Assembly (NCBI RefSeq): GCF_035994945.1
Contig: NZ_CP108679.1
Span: 81,946 to 145,945, forward strand
Source: Streptomyces sp. NBC_01216
GTDB taxonomy: Bacteria > Actinomycetota > Actinomycetes > Streptomycetales > Streptomycetaceae
Length of the DNA: 64,000 nt
Reading direction: 5' to 3'
The notes below the pieces were generated by a model that did no database searches, was not told the DNA's origin, and saw only the letters and a list, made by a program, of their open reading frames with translations. Positions 26,945 through 38,321 of the stretch are shown here, in pieces. Positions within the stretch are counted from its first letter, which is position 1, and each line of letters starts with the position of its first letter. Position numbers and translations under genes: made by a program.

Positions 26945-27358
26945 CAGTTCGTCTCTCCGGCGAAATACTTGGCCGCCTTGCGGAGGATGTCCCGCTCGGT
27001 GGCAAGCTTGCGCTCACTCGCCTCGAGCTCGGCCACCCGAGCCTCCAGCTGCCGGACCCGCTCGTCCGGATCAGTGGACGGCACCCCCTCCCGAGGTTGG
27101 GCGGCCGGCTTCGCAGCCGCGGCGGTGACACCACGGCGTTCACGGTCCCGCAGCACCCACTCACGCAGGGTCGCCCGGTTGACACCCAGGTCAGCCGCGA
27201 TGCTCTTGTACGTCGCCCCGGGTGCGGACTCGTACAGGGCCACGGCATCGGCCTTGAACTCGTCCGAGTAGTCCTTCATCGCCATCGGCGGTCTTCTCGC
27301 TTCCTCCGGATCAAGCAGATCCAGTATCAGCGTGTCCACCACTCAGGGGGAGGCCCCC
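26040..27358. mobile_element. IS3-family insertion sequence
   Basis: Inverted repeats read CCCCCTGAGTGGTGGACACG at the left and the same, reverse complemented, at the right, with symmetrical GGGCCTCC beyond. It carries orfA (26941-27279) and orfB (26944 downwards). It truncates an IS110-type remnant on its right. Confidence 0.85.
26941..27279 (-). CDS. IS3-family OrfA (helix-turn-helix)
   Basis: About 112 residues. KDYSDEFKADAVALYES and GVNRATLREWVLRDRER form the HTH, and RVRQLEARVAELEASERKLA forms a leucine-zipper-like coiled coil. This is normal OrfA layout. The stop overlaps the orfB start, permitting coupling or frameshift fusion. Confidence 0.9.
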   Translation of the reverse strand: MKDYSDEFKADAVALYESAPGATYKSIAADLGVNRATLREWVLRDRERRGVTAAAAKPAAQPREGVPSTDPDERVRQLEARVAELEASERKLATERDILRKAAKYFAGETNW

Positions 27359-27460
27359 CCTCGGGCACTCGGGCTTTGGCCAACCGTCGCCCCGTGGAGT
27401 CCATCACCTCGATGTCGTGATGGTCCTCGGCCCAGTCATCCCCGACGAACAGTCGCAACG
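27358..27460 (-). pseudogene. IS110-family transposase, N-terminal remnant
   Basis: On the minus strand the frame reads RLFVGDDWAEDHHDIEVMD and then GRRLAKARVPEG. This matches the N-terminal catalytic DEDD-type region of actinobacterial IS110 transposases. It ends at the IS3 right repeat. The 27461-27711 stretch beyond it contains no recognisable gene. Confidence 0.7.
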
Positions 27461-27711
27461 GTCCTCCCGCACTCGATGCCGGTCATCTTCAGCAGCCTGC
27501 CGGAGAACCATCTGCGACCTAATCAAGCAGTGCTCACGCCAGGTCCGGCGCGCACGACATCCCAGCAGCGATCAACTCTCCGGGCCGAACGGCAGGGGCA
27601 CGGTCTTTCAGCAGGACTTGAAAGTCCTGGGGGACAAAGTGCTCACCTGCCGTCGGCTACCACCCGGAGTCTGCCGCACGGCCGACTCCCAGAACTGATT
27701 AGGGGGGGAGC

Positions 27712-28163
27712 TGACAGGTCCGAATCCTGTCGACCGGGGCAAGAAAGGATCAAAGATCCACTTGATCACCGAACGGACCGGTCTGCCCCTGTCCATCGGC
27801 ATCTCCGGCGCCAACCTCCACGACAGCCAGGCCCTCGAACCCCTCGTCCGCGGCATACCACCGATCCGCTCCCGACGAGGACCCCGCCGGGGGCGCCCCG
27901 CCAAACTACACGTGGACAAGGGCTACGACTACGACCACCTGCGGCGATGGTTACGCCAGCGCGGGATCACCCACCGGATCGCCCGCAAGGGCATCGAGTC
28001 GTCCCAGCGGCTGGGCCGACACCGCTGGACTATCGAACGCACCATGGCCTGGCTCGCGGGCTGCCGCCGACTCCACCGGCGCTACGAACGCAAAGCCGAC
28101 CACTTCCTGGCCTTCACCAGCATCGCCTGCACCCTCATCTGCTACCGAAGACTCACCAAATGA
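27712..28163 (+). pseudogene. IS5-type transposase, C-terminal remnant
   Basis: The frame enters at GPNPVDRGKKGSKIHL and runs through LSIGISGANLHDSQALEPLV, KLHVDKGYDYDHL (Asp) and RWTIERTMAWLAGCRRL (Glu) to a stop at 28163. The N-terminal half is missing. It abuts the left end of the second 1586-bp element. Confidence 0.85.
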
Positions 28164-28174
28164 GACGTCGTCTT

Positions 28175-29760
28175 AGCTTGATCATTAACCTCGCTGCTGT
28201 TTCTGGCGGACGTGTTCGGTGAGGGTTTCGATTCGTTTCACGGTCTTCCCAGGCTCGTGACGTGGGGCTGGCCTGCGGTTCTTCGAGCCGGGTGGGCGTC
28301 CGGGTCCGGGCTTGGAGGGTCTGGGCACGTCGGCGGGACGGGCGGTCTTCACGCGGAGGTGGCGGAACCCTCGGCGGACCCGGGCGGGGGTCAGTCGGCG
28401 GGGCTCGGCGGGCCGTTCCCAGGGTCGGCGGAGGTCCTCGGCGAGGGGGCGGGCGAGGCGGAGCTGGGTGTGGGCGGCGATGATCAGCCACGTCCACAGG
28501 TCGGCCGTGTGCGGATCGCGGACCTTGGGGACGGTCCAGCCCAGGGTCTGCTTGAACAGCCGGAAGGTGTGTTCAAGATCGAATCTACGCAGGAACGCTT
28601 GCCAGCGCAGGTCGACGTCCTGGCCGGTCATGCCGGTGCGCGAGGACCACAGCCACACCGGTTTCGGGTCGCGGTCGCCGGGCAGGTGCTCTACCTTCAG
28701 CCGGATCAACGTGCCGTGGATCAAAGGGAGTTCACCGCAGTGGTCGAGCCAGGGGCCACGGGCTTGCAGGCGCGGGTGCATCCGGTCCCAGGCGAGGGCT
28801 TCGGCCCGGCCGTAGCGGGTGGTGTCGCACGTCGTGGCCTGGTCGGGGGTGTGCCAGGACTCCGGCTTGGAGAAGGTGAGGACGCCGCCGTGCTTGCGGG
28901 GCTGCCCGCCGCGCGGGGTGGAGCGGCGCGGGCCGGCATCCCTCAGCATGACGCGGTCCGAGCGGAGCCGGCCGACCAGCTCGACGGGCAGGTCGGCCAG
29001 GACGTAGGCGAGGCGGGTGACGTCGTAGCCGGTGTCCATGACGACGAGGATGTCCGCGTCGCCCGGCCGCCACTGCCCGGCGTGCACCAGCCGGGTGACC
29101 ACCTCGCGCAGTTGGGCGGCGGTCACTGCGGTGGCATCGTCGGCCGGCCCGAGCCGGATCGCGTCCAGCACGGCCGTCCACGACGTGCGTCCCGTCTCCA
29201 GTGCGGCGACGAAGGAGTAGGGCCAGCCGGGGATGAACTGATCCGCACTGCGGCCCCGCCCGTAGACGTGGCAGAACAGCAACTCCGGGCTGGTGGGGGC
29301 GTCAGGCCGCAGCCAGTTGCTCACGTCGACGGCGAGCACGATCCGCCCGTCAGCGGCACGCGGCAGCGGCGTGGAGGCCAGCAGCCTGCGCAGTCGGCGC
29401 GGCTCCAGCCAGCCGTGGTTGACCGCGTCGTACATCGCCCCGTGCCCGCGCCGGTGCTCGGCCGTGAGCGTCAACTCCACCAGCGACGTCACCGGCCCGT
29501 CCGAGCACAGCACCGCGTCGGTGAGCTCGAAGAGCGCATCCGCCCGGGTGTAGAGGCAGTCGTAGAACTCGACACGAAAGTGGGACAGGACGCCCAACGC
29601 GGCGTCAGTGGACTGTTCAGCGGCGAGACTCTTCACCAGCGGCCGTTCCTTCACGTGACGTTGCTCGACACCTCGAAACGTGAAGAACGGCCGCCCTGCT
29701 GTCCCGAGAACGAACCAAGATCAGCGGGTCAGGTGAACGGCCGAGGTTAAACACCAAGCT
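28175..29760. mobile_element. 1586-bp insertion sequence, copy 2 (inverted relative to copy 1)
   Basis: Same length and termini as 4057-5642, opposite orientation. The flanks are an IS5-type C-terminal remnant on the left and an IS1380-type remnant on the right. No target duplication is visible, consistent with later recombination between copies. Confidence 0.9.
28185..29654 (-). CDS. DDE transposase, NF041680-type (second copy)
   Basis: A 489-residue protein identical to the one encoded at 4163-5632, with the same Asp motifs (VLAVDVSNW, VVMDTGYDV). It is intact. Sequence identity over the whole element indicates recent duplication or gene conversion. Confidence 0.9.
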   Translation of the reverse strand: MKERPLVKSLAAEQSTDAALGVLSHFRVEFYDCLYTRADALFELTDAVLCSDGPVTSLVELTLTAEHRRGHGAMYDAVNHGWLEPRRLRRLLASTPLPRAADGRIVLAVDVSNWLRPDAPTSPELLFCHVYGRGRSADQFIPGWPYSFVAALETGRTSWTAVLDAIRLGPADDATAVTAAQLREVVTRLVHAGQWRPGDADILVVMDTGYDVTRLAYVLADLPVELVGRLRSDRVMLRDAGPRRSTPRGGQPRKHGGVLTFSKPESWHTPDQATTCDTTRYGRAEALAWDRMHPRLQARGPWLDHCGELPLIHGTLIRLKVEHLPGDRDPKPVWLWSSRTGMTGQDVDLRWQAFLRRFDLEHTFRLFKQTLGWTVPKVRDPHTADLWTWLIIAAHTQLRLARPLAEDLRRPWERPAEPRRLTPARVRRGFRHLRVKTARPADVPRPSKPGPGRPPGSKNRRPAPRHEPGKTVKRIETLTEHVRQKQQRG

Positions 29761-29764
29761 GAGG

Positions 29765-30122
29765 CCCGGCCAACTGCCTTGTGCGGTCGCGGACATCGGT
29801 CCGTGCGGTGCGGATGGCGGCCAGTGCCCGAGAGCCCGCTGCGGCGAGCATGTCGACCAGGCGGGAGACGGTCGGGTCGGAGGCCACCGGCCCGAAGAGG
29901 GACGGTTCGGCCCTCACCATCGCGACATCGGCCAAGCAGTCTCCGCGCAAGGCGGTCGCGCGCGCAAGGTCCCAGCAGGATCTTGCCTGGGTCGTGCACC
30001 GCCCGCGGCTTGCACCACGGCGCGAGCGCTGCCGACAACGCAGCATCCACGACGCTCTTCCGGACCGTCTCCACCAGAGGACCGCCCGGCCTGCGAGAGC
30101 ACCACAAGGCCGTTGCCCTCAA
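29765..30122 (-). pseudogene. IS1380-family transposase remnant
   Basis: Minus-strand frames give GGPLVETVRKSVVDAALSAA (first frame) and, one base shifted, GDCLADVAMVRAEPSLFGPV and ASDPTVSRLVDML. This is the N-terminal region of actinobacterial IS1380 transposases. It is frameshifted near 30000 and cut at the 1586-bp element; the catalytic core is gone. Confidence 0.75.
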
Positions 30123-30529
30123 CTCGGACAGGAGGGTACGATCCGCTACGCTTCTTCACCCGAGGAGTGCTTCTCTCTCGGCGGCGAACAGGACTTTTGA
30201 CAAGCCTAATCGCCCCAACCCAGAGGAACTCCTCGCCTATTTGATCACCCTGCGGACGGCCGCCTTCGTGAAATCCCGAGGTTAGCCCCAGGTTAGCCCG
30301 CGTCCTGTCGTGCGGACGCATCGTCGCTGTAAGAAAGACAAGTCGACGGCAAGATCCTGGGCTACGCTGATGACGCGCAGCACGAACGCGGCTCCCCTCG
30401 CGATCGATATGCGTTGTCGCCGCATCGTCATCCCGTTGCCCGCGCATTCCCCTCCGAAGCCGTATCCATTCAAGTGGCCAGCTACGCAAGGAACGCCGTC
30501 CACCTGTCGAGAGGTGGTCTAGTCGCCGC
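30123..30529. other. Spacer without recognisable gene
   Basis: Contains the former upstream end of the IS1380 remnant and the leader of the MFS gene. No supported ORF or RNA gene seen. A promoter for the MFS-thioesterase pair should lie in the distal half. Confidence 0.4.
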
Positions 30530-31834
30530 ATGCCCTCCGAACCTGCCGCCATCACAGACCTCGCCGCCTCGCCGGCCACGAAGGGCGGGTTGGTCCCAAA
30601 GGAGCCGGTGCTGCGCCGACTGGCCTGGATGACCCTGACCAGCTCCTTCGGGAACGGCCTGTTCTTGCCGATCAGCGTCCTCTACTTCACCCGCATCGTC
30701 GGGATCGACACGACGCGGGTCGGTCTCGGCTTTACCCTCGCCGGCCTGGCCGGGGTCGCCGCAGGACTGCCAGCTGGCCGGGCATCGGACCGCTGGGGTA
30801 GCCGGCGGGTGGTGGCAGTGCTGTGGGTGGGCGCCGGGCTCACGCTGGCCGCGTACACCCTGGTGGACGGGTACACCGGATTCTTGGTCGTGGGAGTGTG
30901 CTTCGGCGCCCTGAATCAGGCGTCCTTCGGTGTGAGGGGTGCCCTCATGGCCGATGTGCTGCCGGTCGCGACGCGGGTCGAGGCGCGTGGCTATCTGCGG
31001 ACGGTCACCAATGTGGCGATGGGGTTGGGCGGCGCGATGGGCGCGATAGCGCTCCACGTCGACACCCGGATCGCATACTCGGCGCTGATCCTCCTGAGTG
31101 CCGTCACCTACCTTGTGCCGGCGCTGATGGTGATAGGCCTCCCGCTGACCGACGCGGCGTCCCTGCGCATGGCAGAGCAGAGTGACACCCCGGCCGAGAG
31201 CTCTTGGCGGGCGGTGCGCGACCGGCCGTACCTCGCGCTGACGGTCCTCAACTCCGTGATGCTGCTCCAGATCAGCCTGCTGGACGTGGCCCTGCCACTG
31301 TGGATTGTCCAACGGACCGAGGCGCCTCGCTGGTCGGTGGCTCTCCTGGTGATCGTCAACTGCGCACTCGTGGCACTGCTCCAGGTGCGGGCGGCCCGGG
31401 GAGTCGCCGAGGTACCCGGCGCGGTACGGGCGATGGGCCGGGCGGGACTGCTGCTGGCGGCAAGTTGCGCAGTGTTCGCGCTCTCGGCGGGCCTGTCGCC
31501 AGCGTGGGCGGTGACAGTGCTGATTGCGGGCGCGGTGATCCAGGTGTTCGCTGAGATCCTTTCCGCCGCAGCCGGCTGGACACTGGGCTACGAACTCGCT
31601 GACGCGCGGGCGCACGGCGTGTACCAGGGCGTCTTCGCGTCGGGCATGTCGGTGAGCACTATGGTGGGCCCGATCCTGGTCACCATGACGGCAGTCGAGC
31701 ACGGTAAGGCGGGCTGGGCCCTGCTCGGCGTTCTGTTCGCGACTGCCGGGCTCGCGATACGCCCTGTGGTGCGCTGGGCAGCGCACGGCGCGGACTGGCG
31801 GGGCGAGGCCGACGGGACGGTGTCTGCCCAGTGA
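30530..31834 (+). CDS. MFS transporter
   Basis: A 434-residue membrane protein with about 12 hydrophobic segments. The loop 2-3 MFS motif appears as GLPAGRASDRWGSRRVVAV. The later half includes TVLIAGAVIQVFAEILSAAAG and GMSVSTMVGPILVTM. It resembles drug exporters of the MFS (DHA type). Its stop overlaps the thioesterase start (GTGA), linking it to a thiotemplate pathway, most likely cluster 2 or a cluster now broken up by insertions. Confidence 0.9.
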   Translation: MPSEPAAITDLAASPATKGGLVPKEPVLRRLAWMTLTSSFGNGLFLPISVLYFTRIVGIDTTRVGLGFTLAGLAGVAAGLPAGRASDRWGSRRVVAVLWVGAGLTLAAYTLVDGYTGFLVVGVCFGALNQASFGVRGALMADVLPVATRVEARGYLRTVTNVAMGLGGAMGAIALHVDTRIAYSALILLSAVTYLVPALMVIGLPLTDAASLRMAEQSDTPAESSWRAVRDRPYLALTVLNSVMLLQISLLDVALPLWIVQRTEAPRWSVALLVIVNCALVALLQVRAARGVAEVPGAVRAMGRAGLLLAASCAVFALSAGLSPAWAVTVLIAGAVIQVFAEILSAAAGWTLGYELADARAHGVYQGVFASGMSVSTMVGPILVTMTAVEHGKAGWALLGVLFATAGLAIRPVVRWAAHGADWRGEADGTVSAQ

Positions 31835-32580
31835 ACTCACCCGCAGGCCGCCGTGAAGCGGCACCCGCCCTCATCCCGTGGGCGACTGGCCCCGCCGACG
31901 GCCCGGCCCTCGTCTGCATCCCGTGGGCGGGCGCGGGCGCCGCGCCCTTCCGCACCTGGGGGCCGCTCTTCCCACCGGAGGTCACGGTGTACGGGGTACG
32001 CATGCCTGGCCGTGAGAGCCGAATGTCCGAAGCCCCGCTGACCAATGTCACCCACATCGTCGATGAACTGGACCGCGAGATCGCCCGGCTCTCCCATCGG
32101 AGGGTCGCCGTCTTCGGCCACTGCTCCGGCGCCCTGGTGGGCTTCGAGCTGGCGCGAGCTCTCGGCCCGACTACGGCCCTGTTGTTGGTGGCCTCCCAGC
32201 TACCGCCGGAGGAGGCCGCTCGGGGCGCGGAGGAGGAACTCGGCTCCCGCGCGTCCCTCGCCAAGCGCTACCTGAGCAGTGAACTGCTCGATGATCCGGA
32301 CATCGTGGACATGCTGCTGCCAGTACTCGAAGCGGACATGCATGCAGTATCTGGCTACAACTACCGATCAGGGGGGCTGCGGGAGGTGCCCATCACTGTG
32401 TTCTGCGGCGTTGAGGATCCGGAGATCCGGCCCTGCGACGTCAACGGCTGGCGCACCGAGACCACCGGTCCGATGCTGGTCCGCGAGGTGGAAGGAGCCG
32501 ATCACCTCTTCGCTGGCCCGGCGTGGCAACGCCTCGCCGCATGCGTGGCGGACGATCTTCGGCGCACCTTGAGGGCATGA
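31831..32580 (+). CDS. Type II thioesterase with Cys in the nucleophile position
   Basis: A 249-residue alpha/beta hydrolase of the external (proofreading) thioesterase type: LVCIPWAGAGAAPF, VRMPGRESRMSEAPL, and a C-terminal VEGADHLFAG His. The nucleophile elbow, normally GHSxG, reads FGHCSGALVGFELA, so Cys98 takes the Ser position. These enzymes clear mis-primed carrier proteins in NRPS/PKS systems. It is translationally coupled to the MFS gene. A Cys nucleophile is known in some thioesterases and need not mean loss of activity. Confidence 0.9.
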   Translation: MNSPAGRREAAPALIPWATGPADGPALVCIPWAGAGAAPFRTWGPLFPPEVTVYGVRMPGRESRMSEAPLTNVTHIVDELDREIARLSHRRVAVFGHCSGALVGFELARALGPTTALLLVASQLPPEEAARGAEEELGSRASLAKRYLSSELLDDPDIVDMLLPVLEADMHAVSGYNYRSGGLREVPITVFCGVEDPEIRPCDVNGWRTETTGPMLVREVEGADHLFAGPAWQRLAACVADDLRRTLRA

Positions 32581-32639
32581 TGCACGCCAGCGATCCCGGT
32601 CGGAGATCTTATGAGGCTCGGAAGCCGTGACTGAATTGG

Positions 32640-33310
32640 TGATCAGGCCAGAACGGGTATCCAGGCTCCTCGGCCGTCGAAGAGCCGGGTAACCACGTCG
32701 AGCAGGTCCTTGCGTTGTTTCGCGGCGGCGGACAGGTGTAGCCGCGCAAGGCGAAGAAGCGCTCGGCGCCGAGCATCGTGCGCCAACCGCCGGAGATCTT
32801 CTGCTGCACTTTGGCCATCCGGATGGCCTGCTCCGAGGCGTTGTTGGGGACCGCGTCGGTGTAGGTCTTGTACGGCTTCCAGCCGTGCGGCAGGACAGTC
32901 CATAGCCTCGAACGCCTGTACTCCGCGCTTGGCGTGGACTTGGTAGAGCGTCAGCGTGCGGGTGCAGGCGGTGTGGACCTATCAGGCGCGGCCGTCTACC
33001 CGCCGGGTGCCTGTCTCGTCGAAGCCGACCACGTCGCACGCGATCAGCCGCTGCGGCACCGCCTCGGTGTGCGGGGCGGCCGCCTGCGCGGCGGCCCTGT
33101 TCCACCCGATCAGAGTCGAGGTGGCCACATCGGCGCCCAGGCAGTCGGCGAATACCTCCGCGCACCGCTCGTACGGCAGGTGCTGGCAGATGGAACATAT
33201 ACAACGCGAGGGCCTTGATACACGGCGGCCCGTACTGGGCCGGAACTGCCACCTGGGGGTGCGCGGCAGCAGCGGTGCTGGAAACGATCCGGGTGCCCAG
33301 ACTTGGCCGG
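32640..33310 (-). pseudogene. IS66-family transposase remnants
   Basis: Several minus-strand frames together give IS66 sequence: KALALYMFHL, LPYERCAEVFADCLGADVAT, RLIACDVVGFDETGTR (catalytic Asp region), then MDCPAARLEAVQDLHRRG and LLDVVTRLFDGR. Multiple frameshifts separate them. No intact gene and no clear terminal repeats. The flanking 33311-33499 contains nothing recognisable. Confidence 0.75.
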
Positions 33311-33499
33311 GGACAGCCACGCAAGAGGCCGGACCGAGTGCGCGAGACGTACGACTCCCACAAGAACTGCTCCTACCTGCGCAGTCGTCGGGTGCGGGAG
33401 GCTGATGCGAGGAAGTCACCGGCCGATCATCCCAACATCGAAGGGGCCCAACACTGTTCAGCATGCCCGAGGGGGCGCTAGCGTGGTGACACCTTTACA

Positions 33500-33610
33500 C
33501 ACGCGGGAGCTCGGAGCACCGGGCTGAGAGGGCGCTGACCTTCGTACTCCGTACGGGACAGCTGCGCCGACCGCCGAACCTGTTACCGGGTAATGCCGGC
33601 GTAGGGAGTA
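33500..33610 (+). promoter_or_regulatory. TPP riboswitch (THI element)
   Basis: The two conserved halves are visible: GGGCTGAGAGGGCGCTGACC at 33521-33540 and, after a variable arm, CCGAACCTGTTACCGGGTAA followed by TGCCGGCGTAGGGAG up to 33608. The layout matches the thiamine-pyrophosphate aptamer. It ends 9 bases before the thiC start, so translation is probably shut down when thiamine pyrophosphate is abundant. Confidence 0.95.
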
Positions 33611-33611
33611 G

Positions 33612-35417
<1,806 letters not shown>

Positions 35418-35445
35418 CTCCGGGCCGGAGGAAAGACGACGGCGG

Positions 35446-35475
35446 ACCCGCGGCCCCGGGGGAGCCGCGGGCACG
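35446..35475 (+). terminator. Possible terminator after thiC
   Basis: CCCGCGG and CCGCGGG arms around a C/G-rich loop, about 30 bases after the thiC stop. It lacks a long T run, as usual in Streptomyces. Confidence 0.5.
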
Positions 35476-35806
35476 CCCTGTTCCGACTGATGCGAAAGGC
35501 CTACGCCCGGACAGGACCTACTGAAGTTGAACTCGTGGAGTGGTAGGGGCTGACGGCTCGTCGCCCGTGCGGCATCAGCAGGGCATGCGGTATCCACGGG
35601 GAGGCGGGCTGGCCAGAACGGCAGGGATTTCGCGAGGGGGGCCAGCTTCACCTGGCGATCCTGCACCGGTGGCGCACTGAGTAACTGGGCCCTCAAACGC
35701 GCCGAACACCACACACCACCGCGACCCGACGCCCCAACAGTCACGATCGCCGAGCCCACGAAGACCATCTACACCCGCAGAAAGCCCTAAATCACTGGTA
35801 TTGGGT
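35476..35806. other. No intact gene; possible 3' remnant
   Basis: A plus-strand tail reading WALKRAEHHTPPRPDAP and ending at a stop near 35790 looks like the end of a lost coding region. No family recognised. It is bounded on the right by the IS701 target site. Confidence 0.35.
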
Positions 35807-37135
35807 CTAGTACTCCAGCAGCACTTCGTGGCTTGACCTGGGGAAACGTCGAGCGGGTGGGAGTGTAGCGGGCAGGAGTCGGTCACGGACGGCTTCTGCC
35901 CGCCAGCCCCTCGAAGGAGTGCCCACGACGGTGGTAGTGGCAGCGGCGGGCCACCAGTTGGCGTCGGCGGCGCCAGCGCGACCAGCTCAGTGCGTGGGTG
36001 CGGCCGCGGGGGTCTTGGGGTGTGTGAGCTGCCAGGAGTCGCCGCACTTCAGCCACAGTGAGCGCGATGACCTCGGCATCCTCACTGGTGGATCCCCTTT
36101 TTCGGCTGCTTGCGCGCTCATCGCGGCGAGGAAGGCGTGGGCGAGCATGGCCAGGGTGATGTGCCGGTACCAGCCGACGTAGCGGCGAACCTCGTACTCG
36201 TCCAGGCCGCACTCGTTCTTCGCCGCCTGGAAACACTCCTCGATCGCCCACCGGGATCCGGCCACCCGCACCAGCTCGTCCACGCCGACATCCAGGGGCG
36301 CATAGGCGAGGTAGTAGGAGATCTCGTCCGGCCGGCTGAGGCTGCGTCGCGCCAGCGCCCACCGTCGACGGATCAGCACGCCGTCCTGCTGGTCGTACTC
36401 GGCCACCGGTCGTAGCTGGACGGCCGCCCAGTCGTACTCGCGCTGTCCCTTCGCGCCCGCGCCGCAGGAACGGCGTTCCCATGCCTGGTCGGGGGCCTGC
36501 TCGAAGGCCATGTCGATGCGCGGGCCGGCCAGGGAGAACTGGGACTTCGGGACGGCGAGGACGTAGCCGACGCCGGATGTTTCCAGCATCCGGCGGAAAC
36601 GGTTGTCCTGTCCGTAGGCGGCGTCCGCCGTCACCCAGGCGATCGGCAGCGGCGAGGCCAGTGCCCTGCGGACGATCGCCTGGGCGAGGGTGTTCTTGGT
36701 GGCGAACTCCCGCTCGTCGGGGACCTTCGCCGCGCGACAGCGGTCGCGGTCGTCGGTCCAGGACTTGGGCAGGTAGAGCTCCCGGTCCACCAGGGCTCTG
36801 CCGGCCGTGCTGGCGTAGGCGGCGAATACGCCGATCTGGCAGTTCTCGGTGCGGCCGGCGGTGCCGGAGTACTGCCTTTGGACTCCGGCGGAGGTGGTGC
36901 CCTTCTTCAGGAATCCGGTGTCGTCGATGATCAGTACCCCATCGGGGCGGCCGAGTTGTTCGGCTACATAGGTTTGCAGGTCATCGCGGATGTCGTCGGG
37001 GTTCCAGCGGGCGCGGGAGAGCAGGTACTGCAGACCGTCGGGGGTGGAATGGCCGGCGTGTTCGGCGAGCTGGTGAGGTCGGACCGGGGCGCCCTGTCGA
37101 CGTTGCCGCCGGTGGGTCTCCCCGGCCCGCCTCCC

Positions 37136-37170
37136 GAACCGGACGTGCCCGATCTCCAGGCATCCGGCTC
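37136..37170 (-). ncRNA. Group II intron domain V
   Basis: Minus-strand 34-35 base hairpin starting GAGCCGGATGCC, tetraloop-side GAGA, then GGGCACGTCCGGTTC. It carries the catalytic-triad region and pairing pattern of domain V, followed by the domain VI segment and the intron 3' end. Confidence 0.85.
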
Positions 37171-38321
37171 TCCACAAGCCCTCTCAGGCGACCGCTGTCA
37201 TCATGCTCCCGCTGGGCCAAGGCGAGGGGATCTTGTTTCCGCGATACAAGTAGCGGTTGGTCCGCACCTTCGCGCACCTGAACAAGACCACCTCATCATC
37301 GGCGGGCCACCATCGGCCCGCGCAGTAGCGACGGCGCAGAATCTTCCAGTTGGACCGGCGGTTCTTGCGCCGCAGCCATCCGAAGACCTGGCGCCAGGTG
37401 AAGGCCGACAGGTATTGGAAGGTCGCGGACGACACCCCGTGCCGGAAGTACGCCGTCCAGCCCCGCAGCACCGGATTGAGCTGGTGCAGCACGACTGCCA
37501 GCGGCAGGTTCGTGTCCTGTCGACACAGCGTCTTGACCTTCTCCTTGACGGCCTGGAGGGCCTTCTTGGAGGGGTAGAGGTAGACGTAGTGCTTCTGGGT
37601 TCCTCGTTTGCGGTGGCGCTGGAGGCGCCACCCGAGGAAGTCCAGCCCCTCGTCGATATGGGTGATCGCCGTCTTCTCCACAGACAGTCGCAGACCCATC
37701 GGGGCGAGCACTTTCGCCACCTGGGTGCGTATGTCCTCGGCCTGCTCGCGGGTCCCGGTCACGGCGATCAGAAAGTCGTCCGCGTACCGGAAGAGCCGGT
37801 AGTTGGGCAGCTCCTGCCGACGTCGCCGGGCCCGCTGGCCTTGTGTGGAGTTCGGCCCGCCCGGACCTGCCGCGATGAACTCATCGAGGACGGACAGGGC
37901 GATGTTGGCCAGCAGCGGCGAGAGGATTCCACCCTGCGGAGTGCCGGTATCGGTGTCCTTGGACTGACCGCCTTCCGTAAGGATGCCCGCCTTCAAGAAC
38001 GCCTTCACCAGGTCAAGAACGCGCCGGTCTCCGACTCGGCGGCGCACCCGGCCCATCAGGGCCGTGTGGTCAATCGAGTCGAAGCACGCCTCGATGTCCC
38101 CCTCCACCATCCACTCATAGGAGTTCTTGGCGAAGTGGTGTGCCTCGGCGAGCGCGTCATGAGCCCGGCGCTTCGGGCGGAACCCGTAGGAGCACGGAAG
38201 GAAATCCGCCTCGAAGATCGGCTCCAGTACCAGCTTCAGGGACGCCTGGACCACCCGGTCCCGCACGGTCGGAATCCCCAGCCGACGGCGCTTGGCCGTT
38301 CCTGGCTTGGGGATCATCCGG

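Noticed and set aside
27706..27730. A tRNA-like T-arm (GACAGGTCCGAATCCTGTC)
   Set aside because: No acceptor, D or anticodon arms fit around it. The same bases encode the conserved GPNPVDRGKKGSK stretch of an IS5-type transposase remnant.
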